From Charina bottae (Eukaryota; Chordata; Lepidosauria; Squamata; Charinaidae), in the NCBI GenBank assembly GCA_023362775.1, contig JALMGJ010000012.1, positions 26,877,001 to 26,941,000 on the forward strand: a DNA stretch of 64,000 nucleotides, written 5' to 3'. The position numbers were made by a program, and so were the translations under genes. The notes below the pieces were generated by a model that was not told where the DNA came from, searched no databases, and saw only the letters and a list, made by a program, of their open reading frames with translations. Position 1 is the first letter of the stretch, and the number at the start of each line of letters is the position of its first letter. Below are positions 1 to 9,815 of this stretch, piece by piece.

Positions 1-196
1 CCCTGGTTGAGAAACCCTGTTTTAGACTAATGTGTAGTTTGGACCCAGCTACGTGGTTAATTTTGGATGGGCTACATAAATTCCAATGAAAGCATTGGTA
101 ATCATGTATAACCATGGGCAAGCATGTTTCACAAATACTGTATACCCCCTTTATTTAAATGCAATAAAAGGTGGGGAAAATTAAATTCATATATAG

Positions 197-461
197 CAGT
201 ATTTCTCAACCTTGGGAACTTTAAGATGTGTGGACTTCAACTCAACCTTGGGAACTTTAAGGTGTGTGTGGACTTCAACTCCCAGAATTCCCCAGAAAGG
301 CACCACACTTTCTAGACCCTTTGGAGCAGGGTTCCTCAACCTCAGCCATTTTAAGATGTGTGGACTTCAACTTCCAGAATCCCCCAGCCAGCCTTGCTGG
401 CTGGGGAATTCTGGGAGTTGAAGTCCACACATCTTAAAATTTCCAAAGTTGAGAAACACTG
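197..461. repeat. hAT-like palindromic MITE with a nested second copy
   Basis: The ends read CAGTATTTCTCAACC and, inverted, GGTTGAGAAACACTG, as in the other copies of this family in the window. The interior holds the inverted pair gacttcaactcccagaatt / aattctgggagttgaagtc, plus a second partial copy from about 333. The flanking 8-mers atatatag and ctatatag differ by one base, consistent with an old 8-bp hAT duplication. It has no coding capacity. Confidence 0.75.
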
Positions 462-589
462 CTATATAGGGATTCTCCAATCTGGATTCTAATTAACTAC
501 AACATTGCAATGTACTCTTTTCAGTAATTGCAGCATAGATCAGTCTCTCTCTGACAGTATTCCCATGTTCAGATGCAGTTTGTTGTTGT

Positions 590-2647
590 TTATTCGTTCA
601 GTCGTTTCCGACTCTTCGTGACTTCATGGACCAGTCCACGCCAGAGCTTCCTGTCGGCTGTCACCATCCCCAGCTCCCCCATGGTTGAGTCCGTCACCTC
701 CAGAATACCATCCATCCATCTTGCCCTTGGTCGTCCCCTCTTCCTTTTGCCTTCCACTTTCCCTAGCATCAGCCTCTTCTCCAGGGTATCCTGTCTTCTC
801 ATTATGTGGCCAAAGTACTTCAGTTTTGCCTTTAATATCATTCCCTCAAGTGAGCAGTCTGGCTTGATTTCCTGGAGTATGGACTGGTTTGATCTTCTTG
901 CAGTCCAAGGCACTCTCAGAATTTTCCTCCAACACCACAGTTCAAAAGCATCTATCTTCCTTCGCTCAGCCTTCCTTATGGTCCAGCTCTCACAGCCATA
1001 GGTTACTACAGGGAATACCATTGCTTTAACTATGCGGACCTTTGTTGTCAGTGTGATGTCTCTGCTCTTAACTATTTTATCAAGATTTGCCATTGCTCTC
1101 CTCCCAAGAAGTAGACGTCTTCTGATTTCCTGGCTGCAGTCAGCGTCTGCAGTAATCTTTGTGCCTAGAAATACAAAGTCTGTCACTGCCTCCACTTTTT
1201 CTCCCTCTATTTGCCAGTCATCAATCAAGCTCGTTGCCATAATCTTGTTTTTTTTGAGGTTTAACTGCAACCCAGCTTTTGCACTTTCTTCTTTCACCTT
1301 CGTCATAAGGCTCCTCAACTCCTCCTCGCTTTCAGCCATCAAAGTGGTATCATCTGCATATCTGAGATTGTTAATGTTTCTTCCAGCGATTTTAACTCCA
1401 GCCTTGGATTCCTCAAGCCCAGCATGTCGCATGATGTGTTCTGCGTACAGGTTGAATAGGTAGGGTGAGAGTATACAACCCTGCCGTACTCCTTTCCCAA
1501 TCTTAAACCAGTCCGTTGTTCCGTGCTCTGTTCTTACCGTTGCTACTTGGTCGTTATACAGATTCCTCAGGAGGCAGACAAGATGACTTGGTATCCCCAT
1601 ACCACCAAGAACTTGCCACAATTTGTTATGATCCACACAGTCAAAGGCTTTAGAATAGTCAATAAAACAGAAATAGATGTTTTTCTGAAATTCCCTGGCT
1701 TTCTCCATTATCCAGCGGATATTGGCAATTTGGTCTCTAGTTCCTCTGCCTTTTCTAAACCCAGCTTGTACATCTGGCAATTCTCGCTCCATGAATTGCT
1801 GGAGTCTACCCTGCAAGATCTTGAGCATTACCTTACTGGCATGTGAAATAAGTGCCACTGTTCGATAGTTTGAACATTCTTTAGTGCTTCCCTTTTTTGG
1901 TATGGGGATATAAGTTGATTTTTTCCAATCTGATGGCCATTCTTGTGTTTTCCAAATCTGCTGGCATATGGCATGCATCACCCTGACAGCATCATCTTGC
2001 AAGATTTTAAACAGTTCAGCTGGGATACCATCGTCTCCTGCTGCCTTGTTATTAGCAATGCTTCTTAAGGCCCATTCAACCTCACTCTTCAGGATGTCTG
2101 GCTCTAACTCACTGACCACACCATCAAAGCTATCTCCAATATTATTATCCTTCCTATACAGATCTTCCGTATATTCTTGCCACCTTTTCTTGATCTCTTC
2201 TGCTTCTGTTAGGTCCTTACCATCTTTGTTTTTGATCATACCCATTTTTGCCTGGAATTTACCTCCGATGTTTCTAATTTTCTGGAAGAGGTCTCTTGTC
2301 CTTCCTATTCTATTGTCTTCTTCCACTTCCGCACATTGCTTGTTTAAAAATAATTCCTTATCTCTTCTGGCTAACCTCTGGAATTTTGCATTTAATTGGG
2401 CATATCTCCCCCTATCACTGTTGCCTTTTGCTTTCCTTCTTTCTTGGGCTACTTCCAGTGTTTCAGCAGACAGCCATCTTGCCTTCTTGGTTTTCTTTTT
2501 CTTTGGGACGTTTTTTGTTGCCGCCTCCTGAACAATGTTGCGAACTTCTGTCCATAGTTCTTCTGGGACCCTATCTACTAAATCTAGTCCCTTAAATCTA
2601 TTCTTCACCTCCACAAGCATATTCCTTAGGAATATTAGTGAGCTCAT
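590..2647 (-). pseudogene. BovB reverse transcriptase half, copy A
   Basis: The continuation of the same ancestral ORF in the next frame carries the complete RT: the catalytic segment FIDYSKAFDCVDH, the GVRQGCILSP block, the YADD active site, and the C-terminal region with CESWTIRKAE and LKYFGHIMRR. The first roughly 18 codons (MSSLIFLRNML...) are out-of-frame reading of the upstream part and not native protein. Over the shared length I count about 14 residue differences from copy B, counting both halves. The RT looks potentially functional, but without the shift it is uncoupled from its endonuclease. Confidence 0.9.
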
Positions 2648-3623
2648 ATCTAACTGATCTGTGGGTCTTCCCTATTCTCTTTAGTCTGATTCTAAATTTT
2701 GCAATAAGAAGTTCGTGATCTGAACTACAGTCAGCTCCAGGTCTTGTTTTTACCGACTGTATAGATGTCCGCCACCTTTGGCTGCAAAGGATGTAGTCAA
2801 TCTGATTTTGGTGTCGACCATCTGGTGAAGTCCATGTATAAAGTCGTCTTTTAGGTTGTTGGAAGAGAGTGTTTGTTATGCACAGTGAGTTGTCTTGGCA
2901 AAATTCTATCAGCCTATGTCCCGCTTCATTTTGTTCTCCCAGACCATGCTTGCCTGTAATTCCAGGTGTCGTCTGACTACCCACCTTAGCATTCCAGTCT
3001 CCTGTAATGAAAATAACATCTCTTTTTGGTGTATTATCCAGTAGGTGCTGCAGATCCTCATAGAACTGATCTACTTCTGCTGCTTCAGCATCTGTGGTTG
3101 GGGCGTATATTTGGATCACTGTGATGTTAAATGGCTTACCCTGAATTCGAATTGAGATCATTCTATCGTTTTTTGGATTGTATCCAAGCACTGTTTTAGC
3201 CACTTTATTATTAATTATGAAGGCTACTCCATTTCTTCTGTGGTCCTCTTGTCCACAGTAGTAGATCTGGTGGTCATCTGATGTGAAGTGGCCCATTCCA
3301 GTCCATTTCAGTTCACTGACACCTAAAATGTCTATATTTAATCTTGACATCTCACCAATAACCACATCCAATTTGCCCTGGCTCATAGATCTTACATTCC
3401 AGGTTCCTATGGTGTGTTGATCTTTAGAACATCGGATTCGTCGTTCACCACCAGCACCGTCGGCCGCTAGCCATCCTTTCGGCTTTGAGCTAGCTGCGTC
3501 ATCACATCTGGGGCTAGTTGAACGTATCCTCTGTTCCTCCCCAGTAGCATTTTGACCATCTTCCGACCTGGGAGTCCCATCTTCCGATGGTATACCGACA
3601 TATCTTTGGTTGTACTGATCCAT
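2598..3623 (-). pseudogene. BovB endonuclease half (frameshifted ORF), copy A
   Basis: This is the N-terminal 341 codons of the BovB protein. The endonuclease nicks target DNA so the RT can prime from the exposed 3' end. Visible motifs in order are GTWNVRSM near residue 73, SELKW near 103, QIYAPT near 171, GDWNAKVG near 208 and SDHELL near 301, all intact. After residue about 336 the frame changes: copy B reads KEYAVEVKNRF where this copy reads KEYACGGEE and stops. The cause is one extra nucleotide (GCTTGTGG here, GCAGTGG in copy B). It is therefore a recent pseudogene rather than a separate gene. Confidence 0.9.
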
Positions 3624-3818
3624 TTAGTTTTCATGGCAAGAATACTGGGGTGGGTTGCCATTACCTTCCCCAGGGATCGTATTTAGTCTGACCTCTCTGC
3701 CACGACCTTCCCGTCTTGGGTGTCCCTTCACGGTTTAGCTCATGGTTTCATTGAGGTGCTCAAGCTCCAGCACCACGACAAGGTAACGATCTCCTTTGCT
3801 GGAGAGTGCAGATGCAGT

Positions 3819-4760
3819 GCCCCACATATTTCCCTGACACATTTAATTGTCGTCTTCTTCTTCTTGGCGATCACTCGTAGCCGAGTAACATTGTCTTCCA
3901 AGGGTAAAATCTTAACAGTGGATCCGTAAGTGGCTGTAAAGGCCAATTCTGGATCCACACAACCTCCCACAATGAGGGCATAGGTTTTCCGGGTGGAAGA
4001 CGCTCATGATGAGGGTTTGCTTGACGTGCCTTCCTCTTAGCTCGTTTCTCCCTTTCGCCCTGTACTCGTGCTTCTTCAAAGTCCATAGCGCCATTAATAA
4101 AGGATGACCTCCAATTGAAATGCTCATGAGTTAGGGCTTCCCAGTTCTTAATGCTGATATTACATTTTTTTAAATTAGCTTTGAGAGTATCTTTGAATCT
4201 CTTTTGCTGTCCACCAATATTCCGTTTTCCATTCTTAAGTTGGGAGTAAAGTAGTTGCTTTGGAAGACGATGGTCAGGCATTTGAACAACATGGCCAGTC
4301 CAATGAAGTTGATGTTGGATGATCATTGTTTCAATGCTGGTGGTTTTCGCTTCTTCTAATACGCTAACATTAGTCCGCCTATCTTCCCAAGTAATTTGCA
4401 GAATTTTTCGGACGCAGCATTGATGGAATCTTTCAAGAAGTTGGAGGTGGCGTTTGTAGAGGGTCCATGTTTCACAGGCGTACAGAAGGGTTGGTAGTAC
4501 AATGGCTTTGTAAACAAGCATTTTGGTCTCCCTGCGAATGTCCCGATCCTCAAACACTATATGCTTCATTCGGGAGAAAGCTACACTCGCAGAGCTCAGG
4601 CGGTGCTGAATTTCAGCGTCGATGTCGGCTTTTGTAGATAGATGGCTGCCAAGATAAGAAAAGTGGTCGACATTTTCTAGTAACACACCTTTAAGCTGGA
4701 TTGATGGCACTGCAGAGGGATTGGTTCGAACTTGCTGGTAAAGCACTTTGGTTTTTTTTT
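3819..4760 (-). mobile_element. LINE 3' fragment with C-terminal zinc finger (clade unassigned)
   Basis: This is a 5'-truncated non-LTR retrotransposon on the minus strand. It encodes the region after the RT catalytic core: YLGSHLSTKADIDAEIQHRL, LLYACETWTLY, WTGHVVQMPDHRLPK, then in another frame the C2H2-like finger CPHCGRLCGSRIGLYSHLRI. The change of frame lies near 4010-4030, so it is broken. The 3' end has GTGATCGCC followed by AAGAAGAAG. I recognise the type from vertebrate LINE proteins but cannot assign the clade. Low-complexity AT repeats at about 4750-4820 mark its truncated edge. Confidence 0.7.
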
Positions 4761-4910
4761 TAATGTTAATATGTGTTTTTTTAATGTTAATATTAGTATG
4801 ATACACATGTCTTATCATCTTTACCACCCCATTCTTATGTCTATGAAGGTTCTCAGTCATCCAGGTGGAATTGTCTGTAGCTTGAATCATGTCAACTGGA
4901 TTTCTATTTT

Positions 4911-4960
4911 CTCAGTGGAAACGTTTCGCTCCTTATCCAAGGAGCTTCTTCAGTCTGAGC
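4911..4960 (-). ncRNA. Hammerhead ribozyme motif (Penelope family A, minus arm)
   Basis: On the minus strand the core reads CTGAAGA, a stem-loop AGCTCCTTGGATAAGGAGC (GCTCCTT/AAGGAGC with loop GGAT), then GAAAC GTT. Stem I can form from CTCAG upstream and CTGAG downstream. Stem III is only AC/GU and has no loop. That fits the small hammerhead variants reported from Penelope-like elements, which cleave as dimers. Activity is inferred from sequence only. Confidence 0.85.
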
Positions 4961-5481
4961 AAAGTTGGTAACGGAATCCTAAATGTGTTTCCAGGTAGCT
5001 GTGTGACCTTACACCTGGGGCTAGGTCATGGTTATTTGAGATGTTATTTCTAAGTCCCTTTATCATCTAAAGGAGGATCATTAAGATCACCATGCTGCTG
5101 TTGAGCTTGCGAAATGGTCTTAATCTTTGTAGGCACAGAAGACAGAGCCGGGAGGAAGATGGGGGAAAGATTATGCCTGAGGCCCCCGCCTCTTGAATAG
5201 AATATAATAGAATACAGTATAATAGAATTGAATAGAATAGAATCTCCTTGAATAGAGGTGGGGGCCTCAGGCATAATCTTTCCCCCATCTTCCTCCCTGC
5301 TTTGTCTTCTGTGCCTAGGAAGATTAAGACCATTTCACAAGCTCAACAGCAGCATGGTAATCTTAACGATCCTCCTTTAGATGATAAAAGGACTTAAAAT
5401 AACATCTCAATATAACCCTGACCCCAGGTGTAAGGTCACACAGCTACCTAGAAACACATTTAGGATTCCGTTACCAACTTT

Positions 5482-5531
5482 GCTCAGACTGAAGAAGCTC
5501 CTTGGATAAGGAGCGAAACGTTTCCACTGAG
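5482..5531 (+). ncRNA. Hammerhead ribozyme motif (Penelope family A, plus arm)
   Basis: The conserved core is the same as in the minus arm of this insertion: CTGAAGA, a 7-bp stem II, then GAAAC GTT, with flanks CTCAG and CTGAG able to pair as stem I. Because both arms carry it, a transcript crossing the palindrome would hold one ribozyme and the complement of another. Confidence 0.85.
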
Positions 5532-5708
5532 AAAATAGAAATCCAGTTGACATGATTCAAGCTACAGACACCCCATTCTTCCTTACATTACCCAATTCTG
5601 TTAATTGCTTCTGTTATGCTGTTGGAAAAGGCAAGCTGCACAACTGCTTGGCAGAGAAAGAAATCAAATAGTTAGGCTTGGAATAAATGCTCTCCACTCC
5701 AAGGAGCA

Positions 5709-8700
5709 AAGGAGATACTCCAGCAAAGGAGATCGTTACCTTGTCGTGGTGCTGGAGCTTGAGCACCTCAATGAAACCATGAGCTAAACCGTGAAGGGAC
5801 ACCCAAGACGGGAAGGTCGTGGCAGAGAGGTCAGACTAAATACGATCCCTGGGGAAGGTAATGGCAACCCACCCCAGTATTCTTGCCATGAAAACTAAAT
5901 GGATCAGTACAACCAAAGATATGTCGGTATACCATCGGAAGATGGGACTCCCAGGTCGGAAGATGGTCAAAATGCTACTGGGGAGGAACAGAGGATACGT
6001 TCAACTAGCCCCAGATGTGATGACGCAGCTAGCTCAAAGCCGAAAGGACGGCTAGCGGCCGACGGTGCTGGTGGTGAACGACGAATCCGATGTTCTAAAG
6101 ATCAACACACCATAGGAACCTGGAATGTAAGATCTATGAGCCAGGGCAAATTGGATGTGGTTATTGGTGAGATGTCAAGATTAAATATAGACATTTTAGG
6201 TGTCAGTGAACTGAAATGGACTGGGATGGGCCACTTCACATCAGATGACCACCAGATCTACTACTGTGGACAAGAGGAACACAGAAGAAATGGAGTAGCC
6301 TTCATAATTAATAATAAAGTGGCTAAAGCAGTGCTTGGATACAATCCAAAAAACGATAGAATGATCTCAATTCGAATTCAGGGTAAGCCATTTAACATCA
6401 CAGTGATCCAAATATACGCCCCAACCACAGATGCTGAAGAAGCAGAAGTAGATCAGTTCTATGAGGATCTGCAGCACCTACTAGATAATACACCAAAAAG
6501 AGATGTTATTTTCATTACAGGAGACTGGAATGCTAAGGTGGGTAGTCAGACGACACCTGGAATTACAGGCAAGCATGGTCTGGGAGAACAAAATGAAGCA
6601 GGACATAGGCTGATAGAATTTTGCCAAGACAACTCACTGTGCATAACAAACACTCTCTTCCAGCAACCTAAAAGACGACTTTATACATGGACTTCACCAG
6701 ATGGTCGACACCGAAATCAGATTGACTACATCCTTTGCAGCCAAAGGTGGCGGACATCTATACAGTCGGTAAAAACAAGACCTGGAGCTGACTGTAGTTC
6801 AGATCATGAACTTCTTATTGCAAAATTTAGAATCAGACTAAAGAGAATAGGGAAGACCCACAGATCAGTTAGATATGAGCTCACTAATATTCCGAAGGAA
6901 TATGCAGTGGAGGTGAAGAATAGATTTAAGGGACTAGATTTAGTAGATAGGGTCCCAGAAGAACTATGGACAGAAGTTCGCAACATTGTTCAGGAGGCGG
7001 CAACAAAAAACGTCCCAAAGAAAAAGAAAACCAAGAAGGCAAGATGGCTGTCTGCTGAAACACTGGAAGTAGCCCAAGAAAGAAGGAAAGCAAAAGGCAA
7101 CAGTGATAGGGGGAGATATGGCCAATTAAACGCAAAATTCCAGAGGTTAGCCAGAAGAGATAAGGAATTATTTTTAAACAAGCAATGTGCGGAAGTGGAA
7201 GAAGACAATAGAATAGGAAGGACAAGAGACCTCTTCCAGAAAATTAGAAACATCGGAGGTAAATTCCAGGCAAAAATGGGTATGATCAAAAACAAAGATG
7301 GTAAGGACCTAACAGAAGCAGAAGAGATCAAGAAAAGGTGGCAAGAATATACGGAAGATCTGTATAGGAAGGATAATAATATTGGAGATAGCTTTGACGG
7401 TGTGGTCAGTGAGTTAGAGCCAGACATCCTGAAGAGTGAGGTTGAATGGGCCTTAAGAAGCATTGCTAATAACAAGGCAGCAGGAGACGACGGTATCCCA
7501 GCTGAACTGTTTAAAATCTTGCAAGATGATGCTGTCAAGGTGATGCATGCCATATGCCAGCAAATTTGGAAAACACAAGAATGGCCATCAGATTGGAAAA
7601 AATCAACTTATATCCCCATACCAAAAAAGGGAAGCACTAAAGAATGTTCAAACTATCGAACAGTGGCACTTATTTCACATGCCAGTAAGGTAATGCTCAA
7701 GATCTTGCAAGGTAGACTCCAGCAATTCATGGAGCGAGAATTGCCAGATGTACAAGCTGGGTTTAGAAAAGGCAGAGGAACTAGAGACCAAATTGCCAAT
7801 ATCCGCTGGATAATGGAGAAAGCCAGGGAATTTCAGAAAAACATCTATTTCTGTTTTATTGACTATTCTAAAGCCTTTGACTGTGTGGATCATAACAAAT
7901 TGTGGCAAGTTCTTGGTGGTATGGGGATACCAAGTCATCTTGTCTTCCTCCTGAGGAATCTGTATAACGACCAAGTAGCAACGGTAAGAACAGAGCACGG
8001 AACAACGGACTGGTTTAAGATTGGGAAAGGAGTACGGCAGGGCTGTATACTCTCACCCTACCTATTCAACCTGTACGCAGAACACATCATGCGACATGCT
8101 GGGCTTGAGGAATCCAAGGCTGGAGTTAAAATTGCTGGAAGAAACATTAACAATCTCAGATATGCAGATGATACCACTTTGATGGCTGAAAGCGAGGAGG
8201 AGTTGAGGAGCCTTATGACGAAGGTGAAAGAAGAAAGTGCAAAAGCTGGGTTGCAGTTAAACCTCAAAAAAACCAAGATTATGGCAACGAGCTTGATTGA
8301 TGACTGGCAAATAGAGGGAGAAAAAGTGGAGGCAGTGACAGACTTTGTATTTCTAGGCGCAAAGATTACTGCAGACGCTGACTGCAGCCAGGAAATCAGA
8401 AGACGTCTACTTCTTGGGAGGAGAGCAATGGCAAATCTTGATAAAATAGTTAAGAGCAGAGACATCACACTGACAACAAAGGTCCGCATAGTTAAAGCAA
8501 TGGTATTTCCTGTAGTAACCTATGGCTGCGAGAGCTGGACCATAAGGAAGGCTGAGCGAAGGAAGATAGATGCTTTTGAACTGTGGTGTTGGAGGAAAAT
8601 TCTGAGAGTGCCTTGGACTGCAAGAAGATCAAACCAGTCCATACTCCAGGAAATCAAGCCAGACTGCTCACTTGAGGGAATGATATTAAAGGCAAAACTG

Positions 8701-8937
8701 AAGTACTTTGGCCACATAATGAGAAGACAGGATACCCTGGAGAAGAAGCTGATGCTAGGAAAAGTGGAAGGCAAAAGGAAGAGGGGCCGACCAAGGACAA
8801 GATGGATGGATGGTATTCTGGAGGTGACGGACTCAACCATTGGGGAGCTGGGGATGGTGACGGCCGACAGAAAGCTCTGGCGTGCACTGGTCCATGAAGT
8901 CACGAAGAGTCGGAAACGACTGAACGAATAAACAACA
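5709..8937 (+). mobile_element. BovB (RTE-clade) LINE, full-length copy B
   Basis: A BovB retrotransposon on the plus strand, flanked by the perfect 13-bp direct repeat actccaaggagca (5696-5708 and 8938-8950). The 5' leader of about 190 bp holds the conserved ggcaacccaccccagtatt segment. The 3' end is GAGTCGGAAACGACTGAACG then AATAAACAACA. The homologous 5' part begins at ctccagcaaagg near 5718; the first 9 bases inside the duplication are not shared with copy A. Intact ORF, perfect duplication and near identity to copy A point to a recent insertion. Confidence 0.95.
5899..8931 (+). CDS. BovB endonuclease-reverse transcriptase polyprotein
   Basis: An uninterrupted 1010-codon ORF holds the single protein of an RTE/BovB LINE. 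It would nick chromosomal DNA and copy the element's RNA at the nick in the nucleus. Endonuclease motifs: TWNVRS (about 74), SELKW (103), QIYAPT (171), GDWNAKVG (208), SDHELL (301). RT motifs: FIDYSKAFDCVDH (about 652), GVRQGCILSP (711), YADD (755). C-terminal landmarks: CESWTIRKAE and YFGHIMRR. The length agrees with BovB proteins of other vertebrates, and no catalytic residue that I can see is missing. I chose the ATG that starts MDQYNQRY because it is the first in-frame one after the leader. It could still encode active protein; expression is unknown. Confidence 0.93.
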   Translation: MDQYNQRYVGIPSEDGTPRSEDGQNATGEEQRIRSTSPRCDDAASSKPKGRLAADGAGGERRIRCSKDQHTIGTWNVRSMSQGKLDVVIGEMSRLNIDILGVSELKWTGMGHFTSDDHQIYYCGQEEHRRNGVAFIINNKVAKAVLGYNPKNDRMISIRIQGKPFNITVIQIYAPTTDAEEAEVDQFYEDLQHLLDNTPKRDVIFITGDWNAKVGSQTTPGITGKHGLGEQNEAGHRLIEFCQDNSLCITNTLFQQPKRRLYTWTSPDGRHRNQIDYILCSQRWRTSIQSVKTRPGADCSSDHELLIAKFRIRLKRIGKTHRSVRYELTNIPKEYAVEVKNRFKGLDLVDRVPEELWTEVRNIVQEAATKNVPKKKKTKKARWLSAETLEVAQERRKAKGNSDRGRYGQLNAKFQRLARRDKELFLNKQCAEVEEDNRIGRTRDLFQKIRNIGGKFQAKMGMIKNKDGKDLTEAEEIKKRWQEYTEDLYRKDNNIGDSFDGVVSELEPDILKSEVEWALRSIANNKAAGDDGIPAELFKILQDDAVKVMHAICQQIWKTQEWPSDWKKSTYIPIPKKGSTKECSNYRTVALISHASKVMLKILQGRLQQFMERELPDVQAGFRKGRGTRDQIANIRWIMEKAREFQKNIYFCFIDYSKAFDCVDHNKLWQVLGGMGIPSHLVFLLRNLYNDQVATVRTEHGTTDWFKIGKGVRQGCILSPYLFNLYAEHIMRHAGLEESKAGVKIAGRNINNLRYADDTTLMAESEEELRSLMTKVKEESAKAGLQLNLKKTKIMATSLIDDWQIEGEKVEAVTDFVFLGAKITADADCSQEIRRRLLLGRRAMANLDKIVKSRDITLTTKVRIVKAMVFPVVTYGCESWTIRKAERRKIDAFELWCWRKILRVPWTARRSNQSILQEIKPDCSLEGMILKAKLKYFGHIMRRQDTLEKKLMLGKVEGKRKRGRPRTRWMDGILEVTDSTIGELGMVTADRKLWRALVHEVTKSRKRLNE

Positions 8938-9202
8938 ACTCCAAGGAGCATTTTTGAAGGCCCTCCACCGATCCTGGCAGTGAATTTATTATTTCAGTTT
9001 GTTCGGATGATGCATTTGAGGTAGCCTGCCATTTGCCTTGTAGATTCATGACTCAGGAACAAAAATCAAGTAAACCAAATTCTGAACTGTAAATAGCACA
9101 AACTCACATTTTTGCAAAACTGATTGTTTTACCTACGCAATGCAGTTTGCATTCAGCAGGCAAGGATTGATGTTTTGAGCTGCCGAGTCTGAGGCTGAGA
9201 AA

Positions 9203-9353
9203 AGGAAGAGGCTGTAGCTCAGTGGAAGAGAACTTGCTTTACCTGCAGGAAGTACCAGGTTCAGTCCCTGGAATCTTACAATAGAGCTGTTCAAAAATAA
9301 ATGCTGGGATGTTTCTGAAGTCACTGTTGACTATCAAGGGTCTGACTTGATGT
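9203..9353 (+). repeat. tRNA-derived SINE, degenerate
   Basis: A tRNA-like head with an A-box region (TAGCTCAGTGGAAGAG) and a B-box (GGTTCAGTCCC) is followed by a body ending near aagggtctgacttgatg. This is a head and end type I recognise in squamate SINEs. The tRNA fold is not complete enough for a real tRNA gene. Confidence 0.65.
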
Positions 9354-9362
9354 AAATTTAAT

Positions 9363-9769
9363 TTTATATTAAAAATTCCCTTCTCACCCCTGTGGGTGGT
9401 GTGTGTCTTCCTCAACCTGGGGTCCTCTACCAGAGGCCTGGGAGCTTGAGGGTTCTGCACAGTATCTTAGCTGTTCCTAGCATTGCACTCTTCTGGACAG
9501 AGAGCTCTGACGCTGCTCCTGGGATCTGTTGGAGCCCCTCTCCCAGCTGAGGAGTCACAGCCCCGAGTGCTCCCACCACCACTGGGACCCCTTTGGTCTT
9601 CCCTTTCCACATCCTCTCTAGTTCCTCCTTCAGGCCCTTGTGCTTCTCCAGCTTCTAATCCTAGGACAATCCTAGGACACCCCTTTTCTTCCTTTTCCTT
9701 GTTCCCATCTGGTTTGTTTTCTCTGCCATCTTTTGTTTTGTTTTGTGTTGTTTTTGTTTTTAAATGCTT
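9363..9769. other. No feature recognised
   Basis: Mixed-composition sequence with T-rich runs near 9720-9760. I see no coding signature, terminal repeat or known element end. Confidence 0.5.
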
Positions 9770-9815
9770 TTAACAATTTGTAAACCACCCAGAGTCGCTG
9801 GGAGTCGGGCAGCAT

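Larger units (their letters stand above)
580..3808 (-). mobile_element. BovB (RTE-clade) LINE, full-length copy A
   Basis: A BovB-type non-LTR retrotransposon lies on the minus strand. It has a 5' leader, an apurinic-like endonuclease, a reverse transcriptase, and the 3' end GAGTCGGAAACGACTGAACG followed by an AACAAC-type tail. It is flanked by the 10-bp direct repeat cagatgcagt (570-579 and 3809-3818), the signature of target-primed insertion. It is almost identical to the plus-strand copy 1.9 kb to the right. One extra base near 2608 breaks the single ORF into two; no other break is apparent. It appears to have landed beside or in the 3' end of the zinc-finger LINE that follows. Confidence 0.93.
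4837..5568. mobile_element. Penelope-like element, palindromic truncated insertion
   Basis: A minus-strand arm (about 4837-5200) and a plus-strand arm (about 5250-5568) carry the same Penelope 3' region: the C-terminal end of the GIY-YIG protein (LRHNLSPIFLPALSSVP), the 3' UTR and a hammerhead motif. They meet head to head across an AT-rich filler of about 50 bp rich in aatagaat. The whole is flanked by caccccattctt at 4825-4836 and 5569-5580, so it entered as one unit. No RT domain is present. The family is the same as the large element at 14-18.7 kb. Confidence 0.88.

Noticed and set aside
573..2595. Plus-strand frames of 99-187 codons across 0.6-2.6 kb, and mirror frames at 6.8-8.9 kb
   Set aside because: They are antisense shadows of the BovB protein; the same shadow proteins appear at both copies because the copies are nearly identical.
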